Shown: piece after piece, positions 25,049 to 34,384 of the stretch
Numbering within the stretch: position 1 is the first letter of the stretch
Layout of the letters: every line of letters starts with the position of its first letter
DNA from: Desulfuromonas versatilis
GTDB taxonomy: Bacteria; Desulfobacterota; Desulfuromonadia; Desulfuromonadales; NIT-T3
Length of the DNA: 64,000 nucleotides
Assembly: GCF_019704135.1 (NCBI RefSeq)
Contig: NZ_AP024355.1
Span: 2,474,001-2,538,000 of the forward strand
Reading direction: 5' to 3'
The notes under the pieces: model-generated
What the model was told of the DNA's origin: nothing
Seen by the model: the letters and a program-made list of their open reading frames with translations, nothing else
Databases searched by the model: none
Made by a program: the position numbers and the translations under genes

Positions 25049-25690
25049 TCAATATCCGAGATTTTCGTTGATCAGGCAGACGCGCAAATCTGTGGCCCTG
25101 GGCCGGCGCTCCAGGATCGTGGTAATCCGGCAGATGCGCTGGGGCGAGTTGCAATCGCTGCACAGCCCCGTCTTGGCGCAGGGGGTGTCGTTGCCAAGCC
25201 GCTTGGCGTTGGGTGGAGACGCGACCTGTTTGACCCTTTTCAAAGCCGCCTCGAGATCCATGACGATCTTGTTGACCCCGGCGACGACGATCACCTTTTT
25301 CGGCCCGAAGGCCATGGCACAGACCCGGTTGCCGGTGGCATCGATATTCACCAGGTTGCCGCTGACGGTCAGGGCGTTGGTGCTGGTGAAAAACAGATCG
25401 CAGTTCAGTTGCTCCTGCATGATCTGCCGGCGCTCTTCCGCCGTGAGCCCCTGGCTGCCATGGATCAGGGTAGTTTTCCCCATCTCCCGCAGGCGCCCGG
25501 CCAGTCCCAGCTCGGCGACGGTCATGGAGCCGCCGAAACCGACGGTGACGGCCTCGCCGGCCTCGCCCAACAGGTACTCGAGGGCCTCCTGCCGCAGGTC
25601 GAAGACCACGGTGGAAAAGCCGTTTTTCTCCAGAGCCGAAGCCGTCTGGTCGAGCAGGCGGCGCCGATGCCAGCTCAAATTAAGATCCAT
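25049..25690 (-). CDS. LUD-domain (LutC/YkgG-like, DUF162) protein
   Basis: 213 residues from the ATG with GGAG ten bases upstream. The LUD fold is seen in VGFGGSMTVAELGL, FFTSTNALTVSGNLVNID, GNRVCAMAFGPKKVIVV and NKIV. A four-Cys cluster (CAKTGLCSDC...IC) lies near the C-terminus, a feature of one DUF162 subgroup. LutC-like proteins are part of lactate oxidation complexes, but no lutA or lutB is adjacent. This orphan may have another role. Confidence 0.87.
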   Translation of the reverse strand: MDLNLSWHRRRLLDQTASALEKNGFSTVVFDLRQEALEYLLGEAGEAVTVGFGGSMTVAELGLAGRLREMGKTTLIHGSQGLTAEERRQIMQEQLNCDLFFTSTNALTVSGNLVNIDATGNRVCAMAFGPKKVIVVAGVNKIVMDLEAALKRVKQVASPPNAKRLGNDTPCAKTGLCSDCNSPQRICRITTILERRPRATDLRVCLINENLGY

Positions 25691-25730
25691 GGTAAGGGTA
25701 CTCCCTGAAATGGCTTCGCACCGGCGCCCC

Positions 25731-27020
25731 TCAGCTTCCGGGGTGCTCCAGTGCCTCGTAAATCCCCCAGGGGGAAGCGGAAATCTTCTCCACGGCAACC
25801 CCCAACTCCCGGCCCAACTGCTCGAGAGTCATATCATCGAGGAAAACATCTTCCCCCTCGCGCAAAACGACATCGGGAACCAGCAACCGGGCCCCGAGAT
25901 CCCTGCCCTGCAGCTGGCTGACGATGTCGCGCCCGGTCAGCAGGCCGGTCACGGTGACAAAGCCGCCGAAGAACTCGTTTTTCACCCCGTGCACCTGAAT
26001 GCTGATGCCGGTTTTCTCGGTGAGCCTCGCGATGAAGGCCGTCAATTCGCTCAGCATCGACTCGCCCGTAAAAGTGGATACCCCGGGGCGTTTCATGGAG
26101 ACGGCCTCGGCCAGCACCTCAGCGGCCTCAGCCCGGAACACCGGAATCAGGCCGACGCCGTTTTCGATCTGGGCCAGCTCTTCGTAGGCCTCGACCTCCG
26201 GGAACTCCCAGCCGGCCTTCAGGTAGAGCTCATCGGCGGCGAACACGAACCTCGACCCGCATTCGGCCACAAAACGCTGCTGGTAGCCGTGCAGGGTTTG
26301 CAGAATACCTGCGGCCTCCTCCGTGCTGGGCGGGCGCAGCTCGGGCAGGCGCTTGCGGTAGCCGGTCAACCCGACCGGCACCACCGCCAGGCTCAGCACT
26401 CCGGGGTGCAGCCGAAAGAGGTCTTCGATGGTGCGCGCCAGAGCCTCTCCATCGTTGATCCCCGGGCACAAAACCACCTGGGTGTGGAGTTTGATTCCGG
26501 CAGCGGTCAGCCGCTGAAGCAGTTCGAGAATCGGCAGTCCCTGCCGGCCGAGCATCCGGGTTCTCAACTGTTCTTCGGTGGCGTGCACCGAGACGTAGAG
26601 CGGCGAGAGACGCTGCTGGATAATCCGCTCCACCTCCTCTTCGCCGATGTTGGTCAATGTGACGTAGGCCCCGTAGAGGTAGGAGAACCGGAAATCCTCG
26701 TCCTTGACGTACAGCGTCCGGCGCATCCCCCTTGGCAACTGGTGAACAAAACAGAAGATGCAGTTGTTCCCGCACTGTGTCGGCTCCGGGTGGGGGAAAT
26801 GAAGGCCCAGGGAGTCGAAGGAATCCTTTTCGAACTCGAGGTCCCAAAGTTCTCCGTTTTTCTTCCGGACCTCAAGCAGCAACTCCTCGTCCTGCACATG
26901 CAACTGGTAATCGAGAAGGTCGCGCACCACCTCGCCATTGATCGAAAGAAGGCTGTCCCCCGGCTCGAGCTCAAGCTCCTCGCCGATGCTGCCCGGTTCA
27001 ACGAATATGATTTCCAGCAC
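25731..27020 (-). CDS. PDZ - radical SAM - DUF512 protein
   Basis: 429 residues from a GTG start; the frame stays open far upstream across pgsA, but that part is not family-like. Residues 1-70 are a PDZ-like domain (FVEPGSIGEELELEPGDSLL). A radical SAM core with CxxxCxxC (CGNNCIFCF) follows, then QLPRGMR, LTNI and the DUF512 C-terminal domain with FTGESM and the VTGLLTGRD motif. The DUF512 family is conserved in Clostridia and Desulfuromonadia, often near der or pgsA; its reaction is not known. GAGG lies upstream at a long spacing. Confidence 0.88.
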   Translation of the reverse strand: MLEIIFVEPGSIGEELELEPGDSLLSINGEVVRDLLDYQLHVQDEELLLEVRKKNGELWDLEFEKDSFDSLGLHFPHPEPTQCGNNCIFCFVHQLPRGMRRTLYVKDEDFRFSYLYGAYVTLTNIGEEEVERIIQQRLSPLYVSVHATEEQLRTRMLGRQGLPILELLQRLTAAGIKLHTQVVLCPGINDGEALARTIEDLFRLHPGVLSLAVVPVGLTGYRKRLPELRPPSTEEAAGILQTLHGYQQRFVAECGSRFVFAADELYLKAGWEFPEVEAYEELAQIENGVGLIPVFRAEAAEVLAEAVSMKRPGVSTFTGESMLSELTAFIARLTEKTGISIQVHGVKNEFFGGFVTVTGLLTGRDIVSQLQGRDLGARLLVPDVVLREGEDVFLDDMTLEQLGRELGVAVEKISASPWGIYEALEHPGS

Positions 27021-27076
27021 TGCTTTTTGATACCTCGGTTGGGGCCGTCCACAGCCGGCCGGTTGTTCAATGAAAG

Positions 27077-27628
27077 TCACCCGGGAGGGGCGCTGCCCAT
27101 CCGCCGCACCCCATAATAGATGTACTGCAGCACGCAGGCAACGGTCAGGGCGCCGGTCAGGGCGAAAAGTAGCGGCAGTACCTCGCCAGCCAGGCCGGAA
27201 ACCGCGTTCAGCAGGGCCATGGCCACGGTCACCATCTGCAGGCAGGTAGCGGTTTTGCCGAGCGTCGACGGCAGGGCCCGAAAATCCCCGCCGGAGAAAT
27301 ACAGGATGCCGGCCCCCAGGGAAATGAACAGATCCTTGGAGACCGCAACCACGGCCAGCCAGGCGGGTACGACCCCCGTCGCAGCCAGGGCGATGAACGC
27401 CACGGTCATCAGCAACTTGTCTGCGACCGGATCGAGATAGGCGCCCAGTGCAGTGGTCTGATGCATCCGCCGGGCCAGATAACCGTCGAGCAGGTCGGTC
27501 AGTCCGGCCAGAACGAACAGCGCCAGGGCCAGAGACAGCCAGTTGTAGATGATCCCGATCAGAAACACCGGAATCAGCAAGATCCGCGACAGGGTCAAGA
27601 CATTGGGAAGATTCAGTCTTGCGTCCAT
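27077..27628 (-). CDS. pgsA: CDP-diacylglycerol-glycerol-3-phosphate phosphatidyltransferase
   Basis: 183 residues from the ATG at MDARLNLPNVLTLSR; the frame is open further upstream over a terminator, which argues against the longer start. Full CDP-alcohol phosphotransferase motif D-x2-D-G-x2-A-R-x8-G-x3-D-x3-D (DLLDGYLARR...GAYLDPVAD). Several membrane helices. It makes phosphatidylglycerophosphate in the inner membrane. Downstream of hfq and separated from it by a terminator. Confidence 0.93.
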   Translation of the reverse strand: MDARLNLPNVLTLSRILLIPVFLIGIIYNWLSLALALFVLAGLTDLLDGYLARRMHQTTALGAYLDPVADKLLMTVAFIALAATGVVPAWLAVVAVSKDLFISLGAGILYFSGGDFRALPSTLGKTATCLQMVTVAMALLNAVSGLAGEVLPLLFALTGALTVACVLQYIYYGVRRMGSAPPG

Positions 27629-27642
27629 GGCAACCCCGGGCC

Positions 27643-27697
27643 CACAAAAGACAAAAGTCCCCGCTGGAGGGCCACTGACCTTCCGTGCAGGGACTTT
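27643..27697 (-). terminator. Terminator of miaA-hfq
   Basis: On the minus strand AAAGTCCC (27697-27690) pairs with GGGACTTT (27661-27654), with an inner GGAAGG/CCTCC stem, and is followed by TGTCTTTTGTG. It separates hfq from pgsA. Confidence 0.7.
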
Positions 27698-27731
27698 AGC
27701 GAACCGGATCGGGCGGAGTTCGCCCGGAAAA

Positions 27732-27965
27732 TCAGTCTTTGCCGCCGTGCAGCCGGAATGATCCGTCAGTTGAGGTAATGGAGGAAATGGCGTGTTTATA
27801 AAGCAGGATGTCGCCACCGCTTTCGATCAGCACGCAAAAACTGTCGAACGACTTGATATATCCATCCAGTTTCTCACCCGACATCATCACTACGGTCACA
27901 CGAACCCGTTCCTTGCGCGCCTGATTAAGATATTGGTCCTGGATATTGAATGGTGTCTTGGCCAT
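27732..27965 (-). CDS. hfq: RNA chaperone Hfq
   Basis: 77 residues. The Sm1 motif region is seen in QDQYLNQARKERV and SFDSFCVLIES, and the Sm2 motif is YKHAIS. The C-terminal tail after Sm2 is very short (about 12 residues), unlike the long tail of E. coli Hfq. It forms a ring hexamer that pairs sRNAs with mRNAs. ATG with AAAGGAG five bases upstream. It follows miaA by 11 bases, the classic mutL-miaA-hfq order of Proteobacteria. Confidence 0.97.
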   Translation of the reverse strand: MAKTPFNIQDQYLNQARKERVRVTVVMMSGEKLDGYIKSFDSFCVLIESGGDILLYKHAISSITSTDGSFRLHGGKD

Positions 27966-27976
27966 GTCCACTCCTT

Positions 27977-28921
27977 TTACGGGGCATAAAAATAGTCAAT
28001 CAACGCTTGAATTCTAGCAAACTCTCGCCGGGAATCAACCCAAATTATTGAATTCTCTTTGCGAAACCAGGTCAGCTGACGCTTGGCGTAGCGCCGGGTA
28101 TCGCGCCGTATCAATTCAAGCGCTTCCGCCAGCGCGATGCGCCCCTGGAGGTGCTCGACCGCCTCGCGATAGCCGATGGTCTGCAGGGCCTTCAGGGTGG
28201 GCTCATAGCCTCGGTCGAGCAGGCCGCGGACCTCTTCGAGCAGCCCCTGTTCCACCATCTGCTGCGCGCGCTGGTCGATCCGCAGATACAGCTCGTCGCG
28301 CTCCAGGCTGACCCCGAAACGCAGGACCCGAAAGGGGCGCTCGCCGAAGGCGTGTTCGCGCTGCAGCGCCGAGAGCGGACGCCCCGCCAGGGTGAACACC
28401 TCCAGGGCCCTGACGATCCGGACCAAATCCCCCTCGGGCAGACGCTCGGCCATGGCCGGGTCGACCTGCTGCAGGCGCCGATGCAGGGTCCCCGCTCCGC
28501 CCTCGGCCTCCAGGGCGTGAAATTGGCGTCGCAAAGCGGGGTCACCCGCGGGGGCATCGATCAGCCCCTCGGTAAGAGCGCGAATATAGAGCCCGGTGCC
28601 GCCGACCACCAGGGGGAGCCGGCCGCTGGCGAAAATTCGGTCGATGCAATCCCGGGCCTGACGACAGAAATCGGCGGCCGAAAACGTCTGGTCGGGATCG
28701 ATCACGTCAATCAGGTGATGGGGAACCCTGGCCCGCTCCTCCGGGGTCGCCTTGGCGGTGCCGATGTCCATGCCGCGGTAGACCTGCCGCGAATCGGCAG
28801 AGATGACCTCGAAGGGGTAACGCTCGGCCAGCTGCAGGGCCAGCGCGGTCTTGCCCGCCGCAGTCGGCCCGCACAGCACCACCAGCGGCTGCGGCCCCTG
28901 CCCTTGTTCCATTCGGCTCAT
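27977..28921 (-). CDS. miaA: tRNA dimethylallyltransferase MiaA
   Basis: 314 residues. P-loop GPTAAGKTALA, ISADSRQVYRGMDIGTAK, GGTGLYIRAL and the C-terminal RQLTWFRKE motif. It adds the dimethylallyl group to A37 of tRNAs reading UNN codons. The start codon overlaps the mutL stop (TGATG), so translation is coupled. Confidence 0.97.
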   Translation of the reverse strand: MSRMEQGQGPQPLVVLCGPTAAGKTALALQLAERYPFEVISADSRQVYRGMDIGTAKATPEERARVPHHLIDVIDPDQTFSAADFCRQARDCIDRIFASGRLPLVVGGTGLYIRALTEGLIDAPAGDPALRRQFHALEAEGGAGTLHRRLQQVDPAMAERLPEGDLVRIVRALEVFTLAGRPLSALQREHAFGERPFRVLRFGVSLERDELYLRIDQRAQQMVEQGLLEEVRGLLDRGYEPTLKALQTIGYREAVEHLQGRIALAEALELIRRDTRRYAKRQLTWFRKENSIIWVDSRREFARIQALIDYFYAP

Positions 28922-30792
28922 CAGGTCCTCTTGAACATCCGCTCCACGTCGGCCAGGGCGAGCCGTTTCATCACCGGGCGCCCGTGCGGGCAGTGGCCAT
29001 TGAAATCGACCTGGTCGAGCTCCGCGAAAAGCGCCCTGATCTGCGCCGGAGAGAGATCCTGATTGGCGCGAATAACGCTGTGGCAGGCCATCAGGGCCAG
29101 CACCTCGTCGAGGGCTTCTTCCACCAGCCCGCTTTTGCCGACGCTGCCCAGCTCGCCGGCGACATCCCGCACCAACTGCTCGGCGCGGGCGTCGCCGAGA
29201 ATCCTCGGCACCGCCTTCAGGGCAAAGGACTTGCCCCCGAAGGGCTCGAGGTCGAAACCGAGCCGGTCGAGATCCTGGCGAAACTCGGCGAGCAGGGCGG
29301 CTTCGCGGAACTCTAGCTCGAGGACGGCGGGAAACAGCAGGGCCTGGCGCTCGATATTCCCCTGACGGTACTGAGCCCGCAGCTTTTCAAAACCCACCCG
29401 CTCATGGGCGGCGTGCTGATCGATCAGCACCAGGTCGTCCTCGTCCTGGCAAAGCAGGTAACTGCGCCGGTACTGCCCGATCAGCCGCAGCGAGGAGAAA
29501 AACCCCGGCGGTCCCTGCTCCGCGGGTTGGGGCTCAGGCATGGCGAAGGGGCCATGCTGCCGGGCCCCCGCGAACCGCGCTGCGTCAGGGGCCGCCTGGC
29601 CGAGTTTCCGGCCATAGTTTTCCAGGGCCTCCTGGACCCCCCTGCGGGCCTGGTCGTTCGCGGGAGTGGGCGCCTCCACCGGGAGCACCCCGCGCCCCCC
29701 CTCCTGCCGCTCGGCCAGGGGCATCACCAGGGGTTCGCTGTCCCGTTCCTCGGCAGGCTCCACCGCCATGGGCGCAGATCTACCGGACTCAAGCCATCCG
29801 GAAGGACGCAGGGCATCCCGGACCGAGTTGGCGATGAAATCGTGCACCAGGCGCTGATCGCGGAATCGAACCTCGTGCTTGGTGGGGTGCACGTTGACGT
29901 CGACCAGTTCCGGATCGAGGGACAGAAACAGCACGACGATGGGGTAGCGCCCTTTGAGGAGCAGGTTGCGATAACCGTCCATCAGGGCATGCTGCACCAC
30001 GCGGTCGCGAATGAAACGGCCGTTGATGTAGGTGTAGATGGAGCCGGTCCCCGAGCGATTGGCGTCCGGCCGAGACAGGTAGCCCGACAGGCACAGCCCC
30101 TCGGGGCCTTCCTGCCGCAGCTCGATCAGGTCCTTGAGCAGGGGCCGGCCGAGAATCGCCGCGACCCGCTCGGCGAGGTTCCCGTGACGGTTGACCTCGA
30201 GCAGAGGGCGGCCGTTATGCACCAGGCGAAACTGCACCTCGGGGTGCGCCAGGGCCAGTTTGGTCACCACATCGGCAATATGGCCGATCTCGGTTTCGTC
30301 GCGCCTGAGAAATTTGCGCCGCGCCGGGGTGTTGAAAAACAGGTCGCGCACCTCGATGCTGGTGCCGGCCGGGATGCCCACCGCGCCGGCCCTTTTGACG
30401 GTGCCGCCCTCGGTGTAGATCTCCCACCCCTCCTCGCTTTGCATCGAACGGGTGCTGAGGGTCAGGCGGGAGACCGAAGCGATGGACGGCAGCGCCTCCC
30501 CCCGGAAACCCAGGGTCCCGAGGCGAAACAGGTCGGACTCGCTCTGGATCTTGCTGGTGGCATGGCGCTCCAGGCTCAAAAAGGCATCGTCCTGGCTCAT
30601 GCCCGTGCCGTCGTCCATGACCCGGATCAGGCGCTTGCCGCCGCGTTCGACTTCGATGCGGATTTCCAGGGATTCGGCATCCAGGGAGTTTTCAAGAAGC
30701 TCCTTGATGACCGAAGCCGGGCGCTCGACAACCTCGCCGGCGGCGATCTGGTTGCACAGTTTTTCAGGGAGGATCCGGATCTTCTGGGGCAT
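28921..30792 (-). CDS. mutL: DNA mismatch repair endonuclease MutL
   Basis: 623 residues from the ATG with GGAG four bases upstream. N-terminal GHKL ATPase: ELLENSLDAE, DDGTGM and TLGFRGEAL. The C-terminal dimerisation domain carries the metal-binding endonuclease motif DQHA-x2-E-x4-E (DQHAAHERVGFE), plus ACHSVIRAN and CPHGRP. This is therefore the nicking form of MutL, used by bacteria without MutH, and unlike E. coli. A Pro/Glu-rich linker spans about residues 340-410. No mutS is in the window. Confidence 0.97.
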   Translation of the reverse strand: MPQKIRILPEKLCNQIAAGEVVERPASVIKELLENSLDAESLEIRIEVERGGKRLIRVMDDGTGMSQDDAFLSLERHATSKIQSESDLFRLGTLGFRGEALPSIASVSRLTLSTRSMQSEEGWEIYTEGGTVKRAGAVGIPAGTSIEVRDLFFNTPARRKFLRRDETEIGHIADVVTKLALAHPEVQFRLVHNGRPLLEVNRHGNLAERVAAILGRPLLKDLIELRQEGPEGLCLSGYLSRPDANRSGTGSIYTYINGRFIRDRVVQHALMDGYRNLLLKGRYPIVVLFLSLDPELVDVNVHPTKHEVRFRDQRLVHDFIANSVRDALRPSGWLESGRSAPMAVEPAEERDSEPLVMPLAERQEGGRGVLPVEAPTPANDQARRGVQEALENYGRKLGQAAPDAARFAGARQHGPFAMPEPQPAEQGPPGFFSSLRLIGQYRRSYLLCQDEDDLVLIDQHAAHERVGFEKLRAQYRQGNIERQALLFPAVLELEFREAALLAEFRQDLDRLGFDLEPFGGKSFALKAVPRILGDARAEQLVRDVAGELGSVGKSGLVEEALDEVLALMACHSVIRANQDLSPAQIRALFAELDQVDFNGHCPHGRPVMKRLALADVERMFKRT

Positions 30793-30827
30793 CGAACTCC
30801 TCGGGAGTTTTGCGGGTGGAAACGCCA

Positions 30828-30848
30828 ACGGCCGGTAGCACCGGCCGT
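30828..30848 (-). terminator. Hairpin after the ExeA-like gene
   Basis: Perfect 9-bp stem ACGGCCGGT with 3-base loop in the 83-base gap before mutL. Only a weak T-rich stretch follows on the minus strand, so termination may be partial. Confidence 0.45.
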
Positions 30849-30875
30849 GGACACATCGATGATATTCTCAACCGG

Positions 30876-31781
30876 TCAGATTTTCTGCTCGAGCCGGTCC
30901 AGCATGTTTTCGATCTCGTCCAGATCGTCCAGCTTCTCCTGCGCCGGCACGCCTCCGGCCAGGGGCTGCTTGAGCAGTCCGAGGTCCCCGGCGACGCTGT
31001 GGACGATTTTCAGGTCGACCTCATCGAGCCGGCGCAGATAAGACTCGAAGAGGCAATTGTCGCAAATGGTGTTGATCAGCCGCGGCACCCCGTCGGCAAA
31101 ATGGTGGATGGCCGGAATCGCCGAGGCACTGAAAAGCATGCGCTTGGCGCCGGCGACCTGCAACCGATGCTTGATATAGGATTCGGTGGTTTCCACGGTC
31201 AGCGCACGGAGGTGGTACTTGACCGCGACCCGCTGGGCGAGGGGCTCGTCGAGCTGCAGGCACTCTTCAACCTCGGTAAGCCCGAAGAAAACGATATTCA
31301 GCAGTTTTTTCCCGGGGATTTCCAGGTTGAGCAGCCCCCTGAACTCTTCCATCAGCTCACGGGTCTGCAGCATCTGCGCTTCGTCGATCAGGACCACCGC
31401 GCGGCGCCCGGACTCCTCGATCTGCAGCAACCGGTCGTAGAGTTGCTTGAGCAGGGTCACCCGGTCGGGGGCCGGCGCCTCGACACCCAACTGCATGGCG
31501 ATCCGGGTCAGGATCCATTCGGGGGTGATCCCGGAATGCACCATCACCAGCAGAGAGGACTCGTAGCGATCATCGGGCAGGTTGTCGAGCATCCGCCGGG
31601 CCAGGGTCGTTTTGCCGGTCCCGACCCCGCCGACCAGGACCGCCAGGCCCTTGTTGGAATCCACCGCGTACATCAGGCGGACCAAGGCCTGGCTGTGCTG
31701 CTCGCTGTTGAAATAGAAGCGGGCGTCGGGGGCGTTGGAAAACGGCTCCCTGTCCAGCCCGAAATGCGCTGCGTAACTCAT
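30876..31781 (-). CDS. ExeA-like AAA ATPase
   Basis: 301 residues. Starts with the ExeA/GspA-type opening (SYAAHFGLDREPFSNAPD). Walker A is GGVGTGKTT, Walker B is VVLIDEAQML, and a sensor region is seen in VFFGLTEVEECL. ExeA-type ATPases help assemble secretin complexes of type II secretion or type IV pili. Here the periplasmic peptidoglycan-binding part of ExeA is missing, so only the cytosolic ATPase module remains. It follows the long TPR gene by 27 bases. ATG with GGGGAGGG upstream. Confidence 0.87.
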   Translation of the reverse strand: MSYAAHFGLDREPFSNAPDARFYFNSEQHSQALVRLMYAVDSNKGLAVLVGGVGTGKTTLARRMLDNLPDDRYESSLLVMVHSGITPEWILTRIAMQLGVEAPAPDRVTLLKQLYDRLLQIEESGRRAVVLIDEAQMLQTRELMEEFRGLLNLEIPGKKLLNIVFFGLTEVEECLQLDEPLAQRVAVKYHLRALTVETTESYIKHRLQVAGAKRMLFSASAIPAIHHFADGVPRLINTICDNCLFESYLRRLDEVDLKIVHSVAGDLGLLKQPLAGGVPAQEKLDDLDEIENMLDRLEQKI

Positions 31782-31808
31782 CCACCCTCCCCGCTGCCGG
31801 CTGTAATC

Positions 31809-34142
31809 TTAGACATAGGAGACCCGGTCCTTGTTCCCCAGGGCCTTGCCGGAAGCCTTCCCCTCCTGGTCGTCTTTGCCCAGCTGCTTGCGAACCGCGG
31901 CAACCCGGTCGCCGACATTGCGATAAAACAGGTCGCAATCCGCGACAAACAGAAAACAGTCGAGAGCCTCCTGGGGCTTGCCGCTGGTTTCGTAGAGAAG
32001 GCCCAGTTCGTACTGAAGGCTGATTTTTTCCCCGTCGCTGAGCTCCGCCGAGCCCAGGCCAGCTTTGAATGCGGCCTCGGCCCCGTCGAAATCCCCCTTG
32101 CTGATCAGGCAGACGCCTTTGAGTGTCAGGCAGTCGACACGTCGGTCGGGGTTGCGCAAGGCATGGTCAAACTCGGCGATCGCATCGTCGAGCAGCCCCA
32201 TTTCCTTGTAGGCGATGCCCAGATTATAGTGGGACTCGCAATCATCCACGTCGATTTGCGACTGAACGCCCTTTTTGAATTCGCCCAGGGCGGTATCCAG
32301 GCCGAAACGGTCGGCGCGTGCCGAAGCCTTGGCTGCGGGCTTACCACTTGCGCCGGGTCCAGCGGCTCCTGCGCTTTCGCCGGGAGACGCCTGGGTAGAC
32401 AGCTTTTTCTTATCGATTTCTTCGAGTTTTGCCTGGGCCTGCCGGCATGCCGGATCGGCCTCGAGAATGCTGCGGCAGACACGCTCGGCGTCGTCCAACA
32501 GCCCTTGCTGAAGATAGAATTCCGCCTCCTCCAGGTCGGTCGCGATATCGGGCTTCGATTCACCACCGGAGGTTTCGCTCAGTGCCGCGTCCAGATCCAG
32601 ATCGAGAAGGTCATCGTCGGCATCAAGGGCCAGCTCGACGGATTCCAAATCGTCATGCGCGGAACCCACCTCGGCGTCGGCAATGACCTCGGGCTCTTCA
32701 GCAAGGAAGTCTTCAGCAGGTACGCAGGCCGCTTCAAGATCGTCGAGGTCGTCCTCGAGTTCCAACTCCAATTCCAGTTCGAGAGACTCAGCCTCGACCA
32801 GCTCGCCGCCTGCGTCTCCAGAATCCTCTTCGAGGAATTCCAGGGGGATCTCTTCGAGAAAATCCTGGGTTTCCTGCTCTTCCCGAGCAGCGGTCTCCTG
32901 GGGCTCCGCGCCGGGAGCATGCCTGCTTCCTGAGTCGGCGCCTGCCAAGAGGCCTGCAGAGGGCAATTCGAGTTCATCCAGGGGCTCCAGGTCTTCAACC
33001 GCCTCGTCAAGCAGCGAGTCATCCAGGGTGGGGGTGCCGGAAAGGGCCTCCCCGCCGGGGACGGACAGGGATCCGCTCTCCGAGGCCGGGGCGCTGGAAA
33101 GGAAATCGAAAAGTTTGTCACCCTCGCCGGTGACTTCATAGATGGAATGTAGGGTATTGGCAATTTTCCCGTTGCCGGGAAGAGCCTTCTCAAGCCGTTC
33201 GTAGAATGCCTTCAGGGACGCAACCCGCCCGCCATCGAGAAACTTCTCCTTCCATTCCTCGAGATGCTCCAGGGCCTGTTTCTCCTTACCGGCATCCAGA
33301 CTTGCCTGGATGAAACCTTCGCGCAGTTCGAGATCTTCGGGTTGCAGCTTGAGCAGCCTCTCGAAGGTCTTGAGGGCGCTGGCAAAATCCTCCCTCTGCC
33401 GATAGGCTCGAACCAGCGCTCGCAGTATCTCGGGGTTGTCCGCCGCCCCTGCAGATAGCTGCTGCAGAACTTCCAGGCCCCGTTCTATGTCGCCCTTGGC
33501 AATGAGGGCCTGGGCCTGTCCAAGCAGCATTTCGGAATCTTTGGGAAACATGGGCAGAAAGATTTCGAAAAGCTTGAGGACCTTGGCAAAATCCTTTTTT
33601 TGCATCAGGAATTTGCGAACTTCAAACACCTCGGCCCGGGCCTTGTCGGTCATCTTGGCCTGAACGAAGGTTTCGGCGATTTTCACCCGGATGTTGAGGT
33701 TCTCGGGGTCAACATCCCTCATTTTCTGCAGAATGTTGATGGTTTCGGGGACCATCCGCTGTTTTTCATAATAGGAGACCAGGCTGCGGTATTCGGCCAG
33801 CGCGTTCCCCTTCAGCCCCTGTTTTTCATTGAGCTCGGCAAGCCGGTGGTAAATGTGCACCAGCGAGGGCTCGAGCTTCTGCATCTGCTTGTAGACTGCT
33901 ATGGATTTGAGATAGAAACCGTTTTCGGCATAGTACTTGGCAACGGCCTCATATTCGGAGAGCGCCTGCTCGTTGTTTTTGACGCGACTGAACAGTTCCG
34001 CGAGTTTCTGGCGATTTCGAACGTCCTTCGGGTCCAGCTCGACGATCTTCTGGAAGTCCTTGATTGCCTTGGCAATCTGGCCCTTCTGCAGACTTTTCTG
34101 AGCAGAGGCGAGGAGTTTTTCCTTATTGGCCAATATGGTCAC
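31809..34142 (-). CDS. Long tetratricopeptide-repeat protein with acidic middle region
   Basis: 777 residues. TPR arrays occupy about residues 1-330 and 640-760. Between about 345 and 570 lies a strongly acidic, low-complexity stretch of Glu/Asp/Leu runs (LELELELELEDDLDDLE type). No signal peptide. Cotranscribed with the ExeA-like ATPase. Similar TPR-ATPase pairs in Desulfuromonadia lie near pilus or secretion functions, so an assembly scaffold is possible but unproven. The frame opens with GTG at 34142. A TTG three codons later has AGGTG at the right distance, so the exact start is open. A near-consensus promoter lies just upstream. Confidence 0.8.
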   Translation of the reverse strand: MTILANKEKLLASAQKSLQKGQIAKAIKDFQKIVELDPKDVRNRQKLAELFSRVKNNEQALSEYEAVAKYYAENGFYLKSIAVYKQMQKLEPSLVHIYHRLAELNEKQGLKGNALAEYRSLVSYYEKQRMVPETINILQKMRDVDPENLNIRVKIAETFVQAKMTDKARAEVFEVRKFLMQKKDFAKVLKLFEIFLPMFPKDSEMLLGQAQALIAKGDIERGLEVLQQLSAGAADNPEILRALVRAYRQREDFASALKTFERLLKLQPEDLELREGFIQASLDAGKEKQALEHLEEWKEKFLDGGRVASLKAFYERLEKALPGNGKIANTLHSIYEVTGEGDKLFDFLSSAPASESGSLSVPGGEALSGTPTLDDSLLDEAVEDLEPLDELELPSAGLLAGADSGSRHAPGAEPQETAAREEQETQDFLEEIPLEFLEEDSGDAGGELVEAESLELELELELEDDLDDLEAACVPAEDFLAEEPEVIADAEVGSAHDDLESVELALDADDDLLDLDLDAALSETSGGESKPDIATDLEEAEFYLQQGLLDDAERVCRSILEADPACRQAQAKLEEIDKKKLSTQASPGESAGAAGPGASGKPAAKASARADRFGLDTALGEFKKGVQSQIDVDDCESHYNLGIAYKEMGLLDDAIAEFDHALRNPDRRVDCLTLKGVCLISKGDFDGAEAAFKAGLGSAELSDGEKISLQYELGLLYETSGKPQEALDCFLFVADCDLFYRNVGDRVAAVRKQLGKDDQEGKASGKALGNKDRVSYV

Positions 34143-34177
34143 CTGAACGGTAAAAGGGCATTTAAATACCTTTGTGA

Positions 34178-34206
34178 ATCTAAACCATCACCTGCGGAAC
34201 TGTCAA
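34178..34206 (-). promoter_or_regulatory. Sigma70 promoter of the TPR-ExeA unit
   Basis: Minus strand TTGACA (34206-34201), 17 bases, TTAGAT (34183-34178), 36 bases before the start codon. The rest of the 242-base gap to rluB (34207-34384) shows no gene or clear hairpin. Confidence 0.7.
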
Positions 34207-34384
34207 GATTAAAGAAGCTTTCAATTGTGCTGATAAATCCAGACATTAGCGGCATTTCCCGGCGCCCCGCCGGGTAAGGAATTCGTCCGGCCACCCGAGG
34301 GTGTTTTCAGCAAAGCTCCGCACCACTACCAACACATGAACCGCCGTCTCTCCCCGGCAGGCTAAAACACAAGTTATTTAAATT

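Noticed and set aside
25049-25690. Lactate utilisation operon lutABC
   Set aside because: Only a LUD-domain protein is present. The iron-sulfur partners LutA and LutB are missing from the neighbourhood.
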